64,000 nt of DNA from Microvelia longipes (lineage: Eukaryota; Arthropoda; Insecta; Hemiptera; Veliidae), in the NCBI GenBank assembly GCA_018340805.1, contig JACMZG010001911.1, positions 36,187,214-36,251,213 of the forward strand, in the 5' to 3' direction. Of the stretch, positions 12,550 through 26,204 are shown piece after piece (positions within the stretch are counted from its first letter, which is position 1; each line of letters begins with the position of its first letter). The notes beneath the pieces are model-generated. The model saw nothing but the letters and a program-made list of their open reading frames with translations. It searched no databases and had not been told where the DNA came from. A program made the translations under genes and the position numbers.

Positions 12550-15380
12550 ACCATGACAATATAAAGACTTAAATAGAAATAACCAAAAAATATTTTAATT
12601 GATGTAATCCGGAATTTTAAGACTTTATTAAAATTAAAAGTTTAATTATTTTAAGAGATTAATACGGACAAGTACAAAAATAATTCTTGACCCTTTAAGA
12701 CGGAAGTAATACTACAAAGATGTTGCAGGACAAAAGATAACAATACAGAGGTGAATAAAGCCTTGATATTACAGAATATATTATCCTTCCTTGGAGGAAT
12801 TCTTAAAGCACATAGTGGCCACAAGTCTTGTTCCAAACCTTGGCCTAATTCAAGCTACGCATATTAAATAACTACGTATCAAATCACAATACAATCTGGC
12901 CTTCAAACCCCGCCGTATTCAATAAGACCCTAGAGGGAAAATCATCTTATTGTAAACAAAATATTTCTTAATAATCAACAACAGAGCCTTATAAATAAGT
13001 TGTTCACAATACCGAGTGGTGAATTATAAAAAAGAAAACTTCAACAAAACTGGTTTTATTTACGTAACCACAATACCTGTGAAGATTAAACATAAACACC
13101 TTTATATAATTTATGAAAATTTTAACTTAATTTAAAATATTTTTAAAGTAATAATGATGAATTAAATTTTTAAATTTAACAATTTATACACACCCATTTT
13201 AAAATTATCTAATTGAATAATATTAAAGGATATTAACAGATTTATATAATATTTAGGAGAATATTGACTAATTTTTAATGGTACAAGCATATTGACTGAT
13301 TTAATTTTATCAGTCATAATTTTAATTTAAATATTAATTTAATATTCAGGAAAATATTGACCAATTTATTATTAATATAATCATACACACTTAATATACT
13401 TAATAATATATAATAATATAAAATATAAATATATTTAATTAATATTGAATATAAGTACAATTAGCCAATTTAGGTTAATTAAAAAAAAATCAGTGACAAG
13501 CCAATAAAAATAATTGAATAAATAATGTTAAGAGAAAAATGACTGAATCGATTATCCTTAATCCATGTTTTTGGTGTATAGCTACAGGTTGACTGCTGTA
13601 CATTCATTAATAAAACGTTTACCCTTCTTGAAGCTCCTCTACTAAAAGGTTTGAAAAAATTCATTAATAAAAAGTTTTTACAAGAAAATGCTTATCAACC
13701 TTTGATCAGGGTAATTGCCATATTTACATTTAAGACCCAAGCAGACTTCGGGGAGTTCAATTAATTGTATTCAAAATTATTTACAACTGCTCGTAAAATA
13801 AAAATTCATGGTAGCAGTAATGGTTAAATTACGTAACGTACGCCAACTGCTGGCTTGAATGTTAAGCACTAGAAAAAACCATTGTAATAGATAACATGAC
13901 TGCAACTATCATAACTTCGCAGGAATACTATAACGAATTCCAACCAGACTCAATCAATTGAGCTTGGTGTTTATCTTAAGATAGGTTATTTCAAAAATGT
14001 TATAAGGTTATAAACAAATTTTTATGACGTCATAATTTAAGTTGACAATTTTCCACAAACAATACGTCACGGAAGTTAACCTAAAATAATTCCTTTGTTT
14101 ACGTAATAAATCAATGCAATTGGTCATTTCTGGCTTTTAAAAACCCAAAAATAGAATTTTATTGGTTAATTTTGCTGTTATGAGCCAAAACAAAACGTCA
14201 TTTTCTGATAAGCTATAGAAATTTCTTATTTTTTACGAAAGAATTATAGTATACTTATAAAAATTTGACTTATATCGAATTATAAATGTAGGAGTTATTC
14301 GTAGATTACATTTTAATTTTCGGACTTCATGTCTTTAAGATAAGAATTAATGTAGATAGAGAGATGTAGCTGTCATATTTTCAAACATAGCAAATAAGTT
14401 ATATTAAAATAATAAATATTGAATAGACTTACAGCTTAGAGTTAATTATAACAAATAAAATGGGATCATACCTGAAACAAATATACAAATGAATTAGATA
14501 TTACGCAAAGATTAAAATAATGAGCACAGCAATAAAATATATTTTAGCCAATTAGTTTTATTGATAAATGTTATTATGGCAGGAACTAGAAGCTGGAGTA
14601 TATTTTTTTTTATAAATATAAAACTTTATGATACAAAGCAGATTGCAGTTTAATAGAATTATGGCAATTAAATAACCAAAAAAGAATGTTAAAGTTTCTT
14701 TACGAAGTAATAAAAACCAAAGGTAATCATTTATCGTAGTAGTAAATATTAGGGATCAGGTTGCATGCTTTGTTAAATAAATACAGTAATTGAAACGAAT
14801 ACTTGGCTATTTTAACAAGGCTAAGTCATAGTGGGTCCGGTTTAATCGTTCATGTCTATACTCTATTATTATTATTAACTTCATGTAATAGGGGTAAAAG
14901 TTATTACAGTGATTGCGCAATATTAGGAGGGAGAAGAAAAAAATGGGAAAAAGGTAGCTTTTAATACAAGTAATAAAGCTTGCGTGAACAGGAAAACGAC
15001 TGGCTTAAGTTATCGATCGAAGAATTTTAATATTATTATTCTCATGTTTCAAAAAGAATAATGTACAATAAATGGGGTTATAAGAACAGAATAATTAAGA
15101 CATGTTTACACTGTATTAATTTGTACCAACATAAGACAAAAATAACCCTGACAATAAGGATAAAAAATTGATTTATCCTTAAAAAGTTATTACAATAAGT
15201 TAAGACAACACTAACATACAATAGAAAGATTAAATAAATTTGATGTAAGATTTTGCAACCAACAATCAATCTGCTCATAGCATATTATAATTTTATACGT
15301 ACCAAATTAATAGTTTCTCAATCATTTTATGATTGGGTAAATAATAGGATAAACCGACTTAGGTAGTTTTTACTACAAGG
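12550..15380. other. A+T-rich stretch without a recognisable gene
   Basis: Very A+T-rich, including a zone of near-pure A/T words at 13130-13470. The short ORFs at 12651-12836, 13479-13664 and 15078-15278 (all minus) lack any recognisable domain or splice context. Confidence 0.45.
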
Positions 15381-15384
15381 TTAT

Positions 15385-15606
15385 TTTGAAAATGTTGATG
15401 AGGTTGCGGTCATGGAGAGAGAGTGAATTTTTTGGGGAAGGGGGACTTACTGATCAAGCTTGTATAAATATTATTAGCGGAAGTGACGAGACGCCGCGTA
15501 GCGGCCGAGGCGCGAAGCGAGACCGCAGAGCAGCCAAGAGAAGATATCTACTACAGGTATGTAGGAAAAGTATTGTGTTCTCACAAAAAATCCGAAACCA
15601 AAATGT
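15385..15606 (-). repeat. GC-richer repeat patch ending in an R1 fragment
   Basis: The patch contains GTAGCGGCCGAGGCGCGAAGC. Its right part (about 15545-15606: GGTATGTAGGAAAAGTATTG ... AATCCGAAACC) is the reverse complement of the 3' end of the R1 family. The two overlapping ORFs here (15386-15806) look like repeat translations rather than genes. Confidence 0.55.
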
Positions 15607-15609
15607 CAA

Positions 15610-18255
15610 AAATTATTCGTTTGAAGAATTTTTATGACTTACTGAGGGGTTTTCATCATACTCTATTGTATGTATGTGTCACGCACAACTTCAGTTATGC
15701 GTGTCATGCTCCCTGTGTTTATGCAAGAGAGTTGAATCATGGCACAACAATCAGGCACAAGGACTGCTGCCTGAAAAATTATACTTTTAGACCACTAAAA
15801 AATTAAAAATTATTTAAAAATCACAAATTAGGCCAATCAAGTTAAACTTTGAGGTATGCAAGTCTAAAGTTGTGAGGAAAAATGCCAAAAAATGCATATT
15901 TAGCTTGTAATGGATCAAAATATTCAACAAAGAAGTACAAAGTATTTTACAAAAATTAAGTTTAGTCAAATAAAGATTGGTATAGGTACTAGCTAGATCA
16001 GAATACCATATGGTAAATTCACAGCCTAAAACTTGTAAAAATTAAGGTACAATGAACTCGAATTATCTTCAAAGATGTTCTTCACATGTACCGAACAGAC
16101 GATTGAAGAGATATCTCATAAAACTTGGGCATAGACTTAACAGGTGTATAGAGATGCTGGGGGGTATCTAAGTGCATATTTAGAAGTCAAGGTAAACTAA
16201 GGAAGGAAGGAAGATGGAATAAAGATTGAGAGTATAACTACACATAAATATGTATGGGATGAAAATATTTGTGGGCGTGTCACAGATTCCATTACAAAGG
16301 CTGCTGGTCATACAACGTCTGGACCAGCCTAGATCTCACAACCTCTTAGTCTTATAATTCTTATATCTATTATTAAAAACCCCCTCGACTCTGGATAAAA
16401 AAATAATATGAACGTGTCTAACGGATCATGACCCAGATTCAAATTTCAACTCTAAAGTTTTTAAACTGTTTAAACAATTCAACACATTATTAAAACATCT
16501 TTACATCAACAGGATCAACAAGGACAGAACAATGGAGGACAAATGGTATAAAAAAACGCATAAAGCTAATTCAAAGAAATGTTAATAAGTCAGTAAGAAT
16601 TGTTTTAATACTAAGGAACGTATACAACAATTTAACAAAAAATACAATGTTTTATCCTATTTGATGTTTATAAATATAATATATAATGCATAATATAATA
16701 TAAAAAAATACATTTAGCAAAGTCCAGGTCATATAGTCCGTGTCATATAGTACTAGCGAATATAACATTTAATAGAGTTCATGTCCTGGAGCCTAGGGAA
16801 GAATTTCTACGTTATAAGATTTATAAACCATTCGGTTATAGGCAATAATAACCCTAAAAACGTTTCAATAATTAATTTCAATAATAAACAAATATTTTTT
16901 TAATTACTTACACATGAAAATTCGCTTATATCGTGCCAACTTAAATTATAAATTTAAAAAGGATCAGTAAGTACGAATATTAGAGTTTTGCATCTTAAAA
17001 CACATTTCTAGATTTGAGAATTTAACAACTCTCTTCGTCTATATTTCAATATAAAAAAGTTACACTTTAAATCTTTAATAAAAAAAATCCAATCAATGCA
17101 ACTTATTTTTAAGAAAGGAGCATTTAGCGTGAGAATAAGTAATTACTGCATTCTAAACAGAGTCATAAAAGTTATAGCTGTTAAACTTAAATTACTACTA
17201 GAACTTTACAAGTAAAATCAAGATTAGAAGTAGTTGACCAACGTCTAAACCCTTGAACTGATTAATGGACACCAAACATATTTAAACTAAAACATATAAT
17301 TTGTAAAAATAATGCTTAAATGTAAATTATTCATACATTAATAACGTTTCCCTATTTTTATTTTATTTTAAAAACAAGTTACAAAAATAAAATCATATAT
17401 ATACATAATTTGTCTAAACCACAAAGGGGGGTATAAATAGAAATGATAAATAGCTTTATCAATCATTTTTAAAAATGTTAAAATAGCATTTAACTAATGT
17501 TAAAATAACTTGAATAAAAACGAGGAAAAAACTGACATTCATAAACATCATAAGATGAAAAATATCTCCTTTCAGAAACACTATTCTCAGCACGACAAGC
17601 ACAAGTAGAGATGGCAATAACTTAATACTTTTTTACAAAAGAAAGTTTTAACATTTTAAAACTGTTGAACTTTAATAACCCTAGAAATAAATATTATTTT
17701 AACAAGAATAGGAACTAAAAGTAAAGCATTTCTCTCCATGGAATGTGTAAAAATATTTAGAAAAGAATACAAAAGTACGTCACGAATGTAATTCACGATC
17801 TTACAATCTATTAAAATAAATAAGGTAGGAAATAAAAACTGAACTCTATGGAAAGTAGAAAGAAGCTGAGGTTTAATTTACCGTTGCAATACTCTAAGTG
17901 CATTAATACTTATTTTAGGTTGATTCTATTCAAAGACGTCCAAAGGAGGGAAAGAGAAGAGATGGCGCGGATAGCACCATCAACATTTAATTGAGAAATC
18001 ATTTTGTAATAGAAATTAATTTTCTAGAAAATTTAAAAATAAGAGGAAAACATGGTCCTAGACTATCGAAAATGGTCTTCTCCCTTCCCCTAGTAAATTA
18101 ACTTTTCCAAGTTTAAATTAGCTGTTTTTTTGGTAACCCGTAACCAAAAATGGTAATCGTGTTACCTTTTGGTAACACAATTATTAAATAATTGTTAAGT
18201 TATTATTAGAGCATACTGTGATATTGCTTATTTTGAAAACTGTATTAAATTCGCA
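15610..18255. other. Stretch without a recognisable gene
   Basis: Mostly A+T-rich. 16060-16330 is richer and looks like an old repeat, but no family or reading frame was recognised. Around 17958-17972, AGAGATGGCGCGG resembles the core of insulator-type CTCF sites; the match is short and unsupported. Confidence 0.4.
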
Positions 18256-18261
18256 AAAATT

Positions 18262-18462
18262 TGATACTAATATCACCTCCAGTATTTTTCATCGGGCTAT
18301 TGTTTGACATATTTCATAGATTTTTTGAGACATATATTTTTTGAGACATATTTCATAGATTTTTAAAAATATTTCTTTTTTATTGGCTTTAAGCAAAAAC
18401 CAGTGATATATGTCAAACAATACCTAGATAAAAATATAACGCAATATAATGATATTAGTATC
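18262..18462. mobile_element. Inverted-repeat element (MITE-like)
   Basis: The left arm (GATACTAATATCA ... TATTGTTTGACATAT) is mirrored by the right arm (ATATGTCAAACAATACCTAG ... TGATATTAGTATC), each about 50-58 bp. Between them is a short direct repeat, ACATATTTCATAGATTTT, present twice. No coding capacity. Confidence 0.65.
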
Positions 18463-19753
18463 GATTTTTAGGATTTATTGATTGCACTTCCGAAAATAGT
18501 CATTTTCACGGTATGGTTTACCAGTTACCATAGCGGTAAATAATAACAATGATGGCTAATAATAAATAAAGAGCCATAATAATAATGGCAAATTTGAACT
18601 TGCGAGAGTCAATTTACAAATGCGATTAAAATATATTTTACTCTGGATTCAGAGCTAAACTATAATTACACGACGGGAGATTCAGAGCTTTTGTTGTCAA
18701 TAAACAGAAATATAACATTGTAGATATAATAACATTTAAGAATCGGAGCCACTTTTCCGCTAGCCTAAATATTTGTATGTATTTATATTAATATGTACCA
18801 TATTAATATAAATATGGAACTTGTACCATAATGAATTATTAAATGATCCCCGGTCAAGAGCTCTGCTTTAAGGGAACTAGCTTTTAGATATGGGACCACC
18901 ACATCAAAACTAGCAACACAGTTTATGACTGCTGCCATTAAACAGGCATAAATAGTAACCACATCAATAAGTAGCTAATTTTTTAAATTTATTTAGCAAG
19001 AATTATTATTTTTAAGATATTTTTTTTAAATAGATAAACATATAAATTTAAATCACTAAAAGCTCTAAGTTTATTTTAACTTAACCTTATATCTTATCTC
19101 CCTTAACATTCCAGCCCCTCCTATAGTATTCAACAAATATTTACTTTAAGCAAAAAGAAAATACATCTGCTATAAAACTAATACAAACGTTGTAAAAAGT
19201 TGAATAAAATTACACAAAACTGATACCAGTACAGTAATAAAGTTTACACAATTGTAAATTTTTGTTTATTATTTCATCCTAATTTTAACAAGTGAGATTC
19301 AATTTGAATATAAACGTTTGTAAATACAATTCTTTTTTTCTGAATAAAAAAAGTAATGATATGTTAATTTAAAAACATTTTTGTCACAAAAAAATATGTC
19401 AAAAGAGAAAATATTGTAAAAAAGATTCATAAAAGTTAGTAAAAGAGTAACATAGATGCATGTCATTGAACTTTTTTGTGTTTAGTGTAGTCAATTTTAT
19501 TTAAGAGAATTACATTAGACTATTTTAGTAAAAAAATATCTTTTATCTAATTAAAAGTTTCTTATGAAAACATAAAATTTGCTCGAATTAATTTACTAAC
19601 AACACATAGAAATGAACATAAAATGAATACTGAATAATAATAATTTTTCCTCTCTGCAGCTCAAAGCACAAGCTTTAAAGCAGAGAGGTAGCCTTATTAG
19701 ATTATTTTGTAATATAATATTTTATATTTTACTAAATAAAGGCATTTAAAAAA

Positions 19754-20324
19754 TCGGGTAATGGGTACCTCGGAACTTTTCCTCATCACATCGGATTTGC
19801 TACGCTCATCCTCACAGCTTCGGACTCGCTTCGCTCGTCCCCAGAATATAATATTCGCTAAATTTATACAGCAACATGTCCTCGCTCGTCCTCAGATAGT
19901 AAATGCATCCGATTCATTCTCAGCGATCATCCATACCGCACTGATTACGCCCAATGCTAATTAAACGAAACTACTAAACCTGTTTTATTTTACCCATCAT
20001 TTTTCCGCGTTTTATGATTTTCGAAATGCTTGCTGAATCATTATTTCGGGTTAACGATGTCATATTTTTTTTCGAATAGCACAACTACAGCAATAGACTG
20101 ACTTTTGTACAAAGTTTCAACTCTCTAATATAAATACACTAGGAGCTACGATGATAACAGACACACACAAACACATACATACAGACAGACAACTTTGCGA
20201 AAACCACTCGAAGGCTTAAAATGTCTGAAACGAATTATTGCGGTGACATTCCGGTTTCGGACTTTTTAGCAATCATAATACTTTTTCTATATACCTACTG
20301 TATAAATGAGGAAAAGTAAAAATG
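19754..20324 (+). repeat. R1 repeat, shorter copy
   Basis: Starts TCGGGTAATGGGTACCTCGG, then ACTTTTCCTCATCACATC, then CTTCGGACTCGCTTCGCTCG, a CTCAGCGATCATCCATAC block, the (CA)n and CAGACAGACAAC tract, AAACCACTCGAAGG, CGGTTTCGGACTTTTT and finally TATAAATGAGGAAAAGT. The 12-base termini ACTTTTCCTCAT and ATGAGGAAAAGT are perfect inverse copies. Compared with the 41456 copy it lacks about 220 bp from the middle. No durable ORF; non-autonomous, class unknown. Confidence 0.8.
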
Positions 20325-20353
20325 AAACAGAGTGAAAACATTAACAGACTAAT

Positions 20354-20396
20354 TAAAAACGGTAAAGTCACATTAAATGTGACTTTACCGTTTTTA
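20354..20396. repeat. Perfect 21-bp-stem hairpin with 1-base loop
   Basis: TAAAAACGGTAAAGTCACATT is followed, after a single A, by its exact reverse complement. It lies 30 bp after the end of the R1 copy. It could be a terminator-like or insertion-derived palindrome; the function is unknown. Confidence 0.85.
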
Positions 20397-20779
20397 CTTT
20401 TACTCCCACGTCATACCCTAAATGAATCTGCTGAATTAATAGATCTTGACAAGAGCTAATAAATTCAATTAATGAAATTAAGAGAAGCTCTAAAGAAAAA
20501 GTAAAACAGTTTATTTATAGTGTTGAAGTTATCAGGTCAGAAGGGAGGGACATGAGATTCAATGAGGATCTTAGTTTGCAAGTATTTATCAACTTATGCA
20601 CAGCTATTCTTTAATTTTCACCTATGTTTTAAAATATATTTACTATTTTGCAAGGCAACCCAGCAATTTTTTCGAAAGGTAATTTAAAAAATCAAGAAGC
20701 AGATGGTTTTGTAAGAGAAGTAATCTATTATTATCGCACTCCAAAGAGATATGGAACAGATGGGTAAAGAGAAAAAGAG

Positions 20780-21365
20780 TTAAATTAACTCGAGAGTTGT
20801 TTTTCCTCCTTTGCAAAGAAATAAGAGCGCAGTAAATATTGAAAACCTTATAGCGAAATCAAACGATATTACCCGAGAACAACCGAAGTTAAAAAATGGG
20901 GTTAAAAAGCAGGGTAGGATTTTTCCACCTCGCTCGTTCAAATCGTTTTCTAGATGTATGTTTAACTCGCTCGGATTAGAGTGAGACACGATTCTCACTT
21001 GTTTTACACAATAAAGAGGATACATATAGCCGACTCGCTTTGCTCTGTTCGCCTCCTAGTCGTATATGATCAATAAGTCAACAGTTTCTCAGAGAAGAGG
21101 GGATTTTCTAGAAAAGGGGCCGGCGCATTGCAAGTCAGGAGACAACCGAAACTCGGCTATCTTTTCCTTTTCTAATCGTGCGGGGCTGGACCCCCATTCT
21201 TCCAGTCCCCCCGTATACCCTACTTTCCCATTCCCTTCAGTCAACTTAGTGGCGTTATTTTCTAGTCCTAAGCGCAAAGCACTTAACTTACCTACAGTAA
21301 ACCCCCTCCCAGACATTACCCATTCCAGCTTTGCTCCACTACTCCACTTTATTATAAAGCAAATT
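20780..21365. repeat. GC-richer repeat-like patch
   Basis: Base composition rises sharply. The left part has CTCGCTCGTTCAAATCG, AACTCGCTCGGATTAG and GACTCGCTTTGCTCTG, words typical of the local repeats. The right part (21110-21330) is C-rich on the plus strand. Overlapping ORFs on both strands (20780-21025 minus, 21066-21368 plus, 21089-21316 minus) have no recognisable domain. Probably an old transposon. Confidence 0.45.
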
Positions 21366-21714
21366 TAACTAAATGAATTTATAAAATTTCTACTCTTTTA
21401 TTCGACAAAGAGTTCTCGTGTATTTTAATAATATTATTAAACAAGAAACTTGAACAAACAATTTGAATAACCTCAATTTAAACTCACTGCATAAAACATA
21501 CCTTGTACTTTAAACTGATTCTTTTCATTAAAATTGATTTTTATAATAGAAAAGGTATTGCTCTAGGAATTAAATTTTACAACAAGAAAGGTTGAAATTT
21601 TATTTAAAAAAAATGTAATTCTAATTGTTAAAATGTAATTTTGCTATAGTAATACGTAGTCAAAAGATTTTAAAATTCCAAAAGCTATCGTGACCATAAA
21701 AACGTGTAGAATAA

Positions 21715-21732
21715 TACACACACACACACACA

Positions 21733-21767
<35 letters not shown>

Positions 21768-21796
21768 TATATATATATATATATATATAATATATA

Positions 21797-21834
<38 letters not shown>
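21715..21834. repeat. (CA)n-(CATA)n-(TA)n microsatellite
   Basis: Consecutive runs of CA, CATA and TA units. The open frame through it is an artefact. Confidence 0.92.
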
Positions 21835-21835
<1 letters not shown>

Positions 21836-22689
21836 CACAAATCTCAAAATATCACAAATCTTTAAAATATGTTTAGATTTGGCTGATTTTTTTTTCACAC
21901 GAGCTACTATGTATGGTTAACAAAAAAGCAATCATCAGTAGTAGTTCCGGTGATATTGATTGATATAATAGTGTTATATGATTGATATCTCAGCGGCTAA
22001 GAGGCTGGAGGTCTCTTGTTTTCCTCTTAGTGTCAGTAAGAGAAAACCTTCATTTGTATATTATTAATTATTTTATAAATATAGTATGCAAACAAAATAA
22101 ATGATTTCAGCTATCGTATTATTCTACTCGGCAGCACAGCGAGAGACAAAATTTAATATATTTATCGGCAAACCTCGGAGTCTAACTAGTTTATTACCCT
22201 CGGCAAGTCATTTTTCCGTCACTTGTTGCATGAATAATTATTTTACTTGAAAATATTTTTTTTTTTTAGAATAATACGTTTATAATACAGATTATTATAA
22301 AGGTATGACAAGGATGCATGGATTACAGGTAGAATCAAGCCAAGGTCGATATATTCAATTATGAAGAACCAAGTACCCAGAGATTTTAGTGTGTGTATCG
22401 TCAACAACAAGACTGGACGACAAAATGGCGATGAGAAGAACTAATCACATCCACTCCACTGGTCTCGCTAGTAAAAATAAAAGTGTAAGACAAGTAGTCA
22501 AGAAGAAAAACAACATTTTAAAATATATCATAAAAGAAAAAATAGCCTCGTAAATGTAAAAATAATTTTAAAAACATTTTATAAAAAAACTTTTCCAATT
22601 TCGGACTTAATTCACTCTTCTTTAAAATGCCATAATTATCCAGAGCTAAAGGTGGTATTGAATCAGACTGGCTACGCTCTAACTCAAAA

Positions 22690-22738
22690 ACAAGAGGCCT
22701 CCGTCCTCTTTGGCGCTAGGGGCTGCTTCGTAGCCATA
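22690..22738 (+). repeat. Copy of the GAGGCC...GCTTCG...GCC short repeat
   Basis: AAGAGGCCTCCGTCCTCTTTGGCGCTAGGGGCTGCTTCGTAGCC, broken here by words: AAGAGGCC, GGCGCTAGGGG and GCTGCTTCGTAGCC. It shares order and words with the blocks at 53236-53300 (inverse) and 61143-61230, so all three look like one small dispersed family. Confidence 0.45.
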
Positions 22739-22793
22739 TTGTTGTTGTCCTTTATAAGTTCGCCGTATTACTAGTATCTATAAGTGCAACACT

Positions 22794-22928
22794 GACAAAC
22801 AGTATTATGAAAACCACTCAGAACTCAATTAAAGTGCCTAAAACAGGTGTTAATGATAAAACCTTAATTTCGGATTTCTAAGGTAAACAAAATACTTTTT
22901 TTCAGTAGTTGACGAGGAAAAGTAAAAA
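22794..22928 (+). repeat. R1 repeat, 3' fragment
   Basis: Contains GAAAACCACTCAGAACTC, GCCTAAAACAGGTGTTAATG, AATTTCGGATTTCTAAGG and GACGAGGAAAAGTAAAAATT in the same order as the 3' end of full R1 copies. Confidence 0.65.
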
Positions 22929-23940
22929 TTATAATATAAAAAAACATTTCAAACCTTTGTTACGAAAATGCAACAGTTGTTGTTATGTTCATAGGAAGAT
23001 AAACAACAAGAATTGTATAAAAAAATAAATTATAAAAATTTTATAAAAAACACCAAATGGATTTTATTTAAAAAAATATATTTCTTGTTCCATTGCCAAC
23101 AAATGGAAGCTTCATAGGTTTAATTTAGCTAAACTAGTAACAAGTTCGTAATGAATTAAAAATAATTATGTCTGAAATAAGCAAGAAATTTGAGAAGTTG
23201 TGTTAGCATTATCAGCTTGCATTTATCTAAACTAAATACTTATCTATTAGCTAATTAAGTGCAGAAAATATAACCAGATACGATACTGGTTAAGAGTTTC
23301 CTGGTGTATTTATTCATTTATGTGAAGTACATTAATATTCAAACCTCTAATTAAACTAGGACTCTATAATGATAGGGTGATATCATTATAGGGTGACTTC
23401 AATGATAAGCACAAACCAGGTAAAATAGATGGATAAGGTAGAGGGCGCTAATGAGCTTTATGCTGATAACCGCAGACAGGAAACTGTTTCAATGTAATGT
23501 TCAATACGACTTAACAAATGCAAAGGGCTTGTGAGACCCGACCTATGCAAATAAAAGTTCATTAGATAATAAAATAGGGATGTACGAGCAAATATTTTAT
23601 TTTAAAAAAGTTGAACGAAAAAGAACGAAAGAAAATTTTTCAAGAAGAAATGCGGGTAGATATCTTTATCAAAATTCTTGACCCAAGTATTAAACTTAAG
23701 GAAAACAAGATCGAAGATTTGACAAGTTTTTGTTGTATATAGAACCCTATTACCCCAAAAGACTAAATTAATAAAAAAAGTCAGAAGGCTTAATTATAAT
23801 ATACGGAAGGCTTGATATACGTTCTATTGGCACGTTCAATAATATAGCGAGAACTATATTAACTGATCTTTACTCTAGTTTAGTAAACGTTTAAAAGAAT
23901 CTGATAAAGAGTTTTCTTATTAAATAAAATTGTCACAGAA

Positions 23941-24585
23941 CAGGGTAACGCAAAGTGTGGTCCGCGGAACGATTTTACGGGTCCGTGAGCTCACGGACAA
24001 ATGATATAACAAATATGTTAACATTAAAAAATTTTACTTTAATTAAATACAGAAATTCTTTTTGTTGGATGTACAATTTAGTATTTTTCCCCTTCACATT
24101 TTATGAAATCAGACAAATAAAAGCTATAAAAATGGATTGATCGCGATTTAACAGGAACTATAAAAATTTTAAGAGTTTACTGCAAATTATTCCAGTTTAT
24201 TACAGCTATTTCATTATATACTGTTGAATCTGATTAGGGTTGATGAAATCTAACTAACATACTATGTTTTCTGTTTAACTACAATAAACAATATTAATAT
24301 ACTAACATATAGTATATTAATATACTAAAAGAGTTGTTTAAGACTCTTTTGCTATATACTTTAAGTAATATTACAGTTTTTACTTTAATATTAAGATCTT
24401 TCGTGTAGCAAATTATAGAGCAAGAACCTAAATTTATAACGTTAAATATATAGAAAGTTTAGGGATGAGTAAAAGGTATTGAATTTATTAGTGGTGGGAG
24501 GGGGGCATCAAAAAGAACAGAGGTCCAACAAGTACCATTTATCTACAATGGAGGTCCGTAGGACTCTGAAGTTAGCGTATCCCTG
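23941..24585. mobile_element. hAT-type non-autonomous element with 8-bp target duplication
   Basis: The left end CAGGGTAACGCAAA and right end GTTAGCGTATCCCTG are inverse copies with two mismatches. GTCCGTGAG and GAGGTCCGTAGGACTC lie just inside. The flanks TCACAGAA (23933-23940) and TCATAGAA (24586-24593) agree at 7 of 8 positions, the 8-bp duplication expected for hAT elements. CAGGG termini are also typical of that superfamily. The interior is A+T-rich and has no transposase, so movement must have depended on an autonomous relative. Confidence 0.8.
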
Positions 24586-24599
24586 TCATAGAACATTTA

Positions 24600-26015
24600 A
24601 AATATAAAGATTAAATGTTATTTACTTTAAAAAATCTTACAATGTTACTTATTAGTGGTCTCTTACTGGCTACCAATGTTTTTACAAGCAAATCTATGTA
24701 AATAAATAAAATAGTTAAATATCTCGCCAATTGTATTTGAGTCCTACACAAAACACTTTCTTGCAGGATTGAAAAGCAATGCTAAAACAGGGGCAGCCTC
24801 CCAATTAGTTTGGAAAGTTCGATTCACTTTAAGAAGGATCAGACATGATTAAAAGATAAATTTCTTCGCAATTAATAAAACAATTTTAGTACTAAAATTT
24901 TTTGGACTATCAAAAAAATTAATATTAATAATTTCTTAATTTATTTTTTAGTAGGAATCGCGAATTTTATTAAAATAAATGTTAAGAATAACCATATAAA
25001 TAAGACTAAATGGATATTCATTAATAATGAGGGAGATATATATAGTATGTAAAAATGGTATATCAATGTACAGGCAACACTATATTTAGAAATAAAATTA
25101 ATTCACAAAACAGACAACTTTCTGTGCGTTAGTTGCTTTCAATAGACTTTAATAGTAAGAAAAAAGGAGAAGAATAAAACTAAAAGTTGACGTTTATCTA
25201 ATATAACAGATAGGTTCATTTGCCATACACGAAAGTTAAGAAAGGACTCGCGAAGTTGAGGATTTTGTTTTACTTAGCTTTTCGCATTAAAATTAATTCA
25301 AGACAACATTTAAGTTAAACATTAATTAAATTAAAAGCAATATGCTCAAGTAATTCCTTAAGAGTATAAAATGGCAATGTAACAAAAGCTACATAGAAGA
25401 TAATATTTAAAGAGGATTATCTTTTATCAAACTAATGATGGAAATAGCATATACTCAAGAGTTTTAAGTAATAAGTGTATATAACTCTATTTGACACATA
25501 GAGTAAGATGTATGTTTATATATGAATATTAATACATAGATTTATAGATAAAAGAAATTTATACGGCTAATTATACGTCTAAAAAGGATGGCAGTTTTCG
25601 TAATTGATGTAAAAAGATTAGGAGAAATAAAGTTAGATATATTAATTATTTCATCTTGAAGTTTAGTCTAAGAGTTGTATGCGTATATCAATATCACAAT
25701 ACAGACAGTAGGGATAACATTGGTTTAATATAAATACACAAGGAAATATAAAGGGCTTCGTATGAGGCTTTTAATGTATTAAGCTTTTGAGGTATTAAGA
25801 TGAAAACTAAACCCTACAAGGGTTTAAAGTAGGCAATTCTGAAAACCAGTCTAACCAGACCATTTCACAACCGAGGAGGTTTATTTTCAAATTTCAACAC
25901 TCAACATCTTTTAATAGTGATTTAAAAAAGTGTTCCAACTAATCGTATTATGACTAACTCTCTATACCTTCTTACTAAACCGAGATAATAAAGGTTTAAT
26001 TTAAAGTAAGTTTTA
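24600..26015. other. A+T-rich stretch without a recognisable gene
   Basis: No coding frame, splice-flanked exon, RNA gene or clear repeat recognised. Confidence 0.45.
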
Positions 26016-26020
26016 TTTTG

Positions 26021-26204
26021 AAGAATCAGCTACCGTCGATACGTACTGTTGGGTATGAATATCTCTGGACGCGTTTCAGCTTAAGGACATCATCAGCAGG
26101 TAGGGCAAGACTCGAGCTCTCAACTAATAAAGTTATGTCAGTGAATATCCCGGGCCAGGGTTATTTATACCCAACAGCAAGCATCAACGGTAACTGATTC
26201 CTTA
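26021..26204. mobile_element. MITE with ~38-bp inverted ends
   Basis: The left end reads GAATCAGCTACCGTCGATAC and ACTGTTGGGTATGAAT. The right end is the inverse: TTATTTATACCCAACAGC and GCATCAACGGTAACTGATTC. Total about 184 bp, with ACATCATCAGCAGG inside. GC content is well above the flanks. No protein. Confidence 0.75.

Noticed and set aside
12354..12554. 66-codon minus-strand ORF
   Set aside because: Coincides with an inverted-repeat element and shows no domain or splice context.
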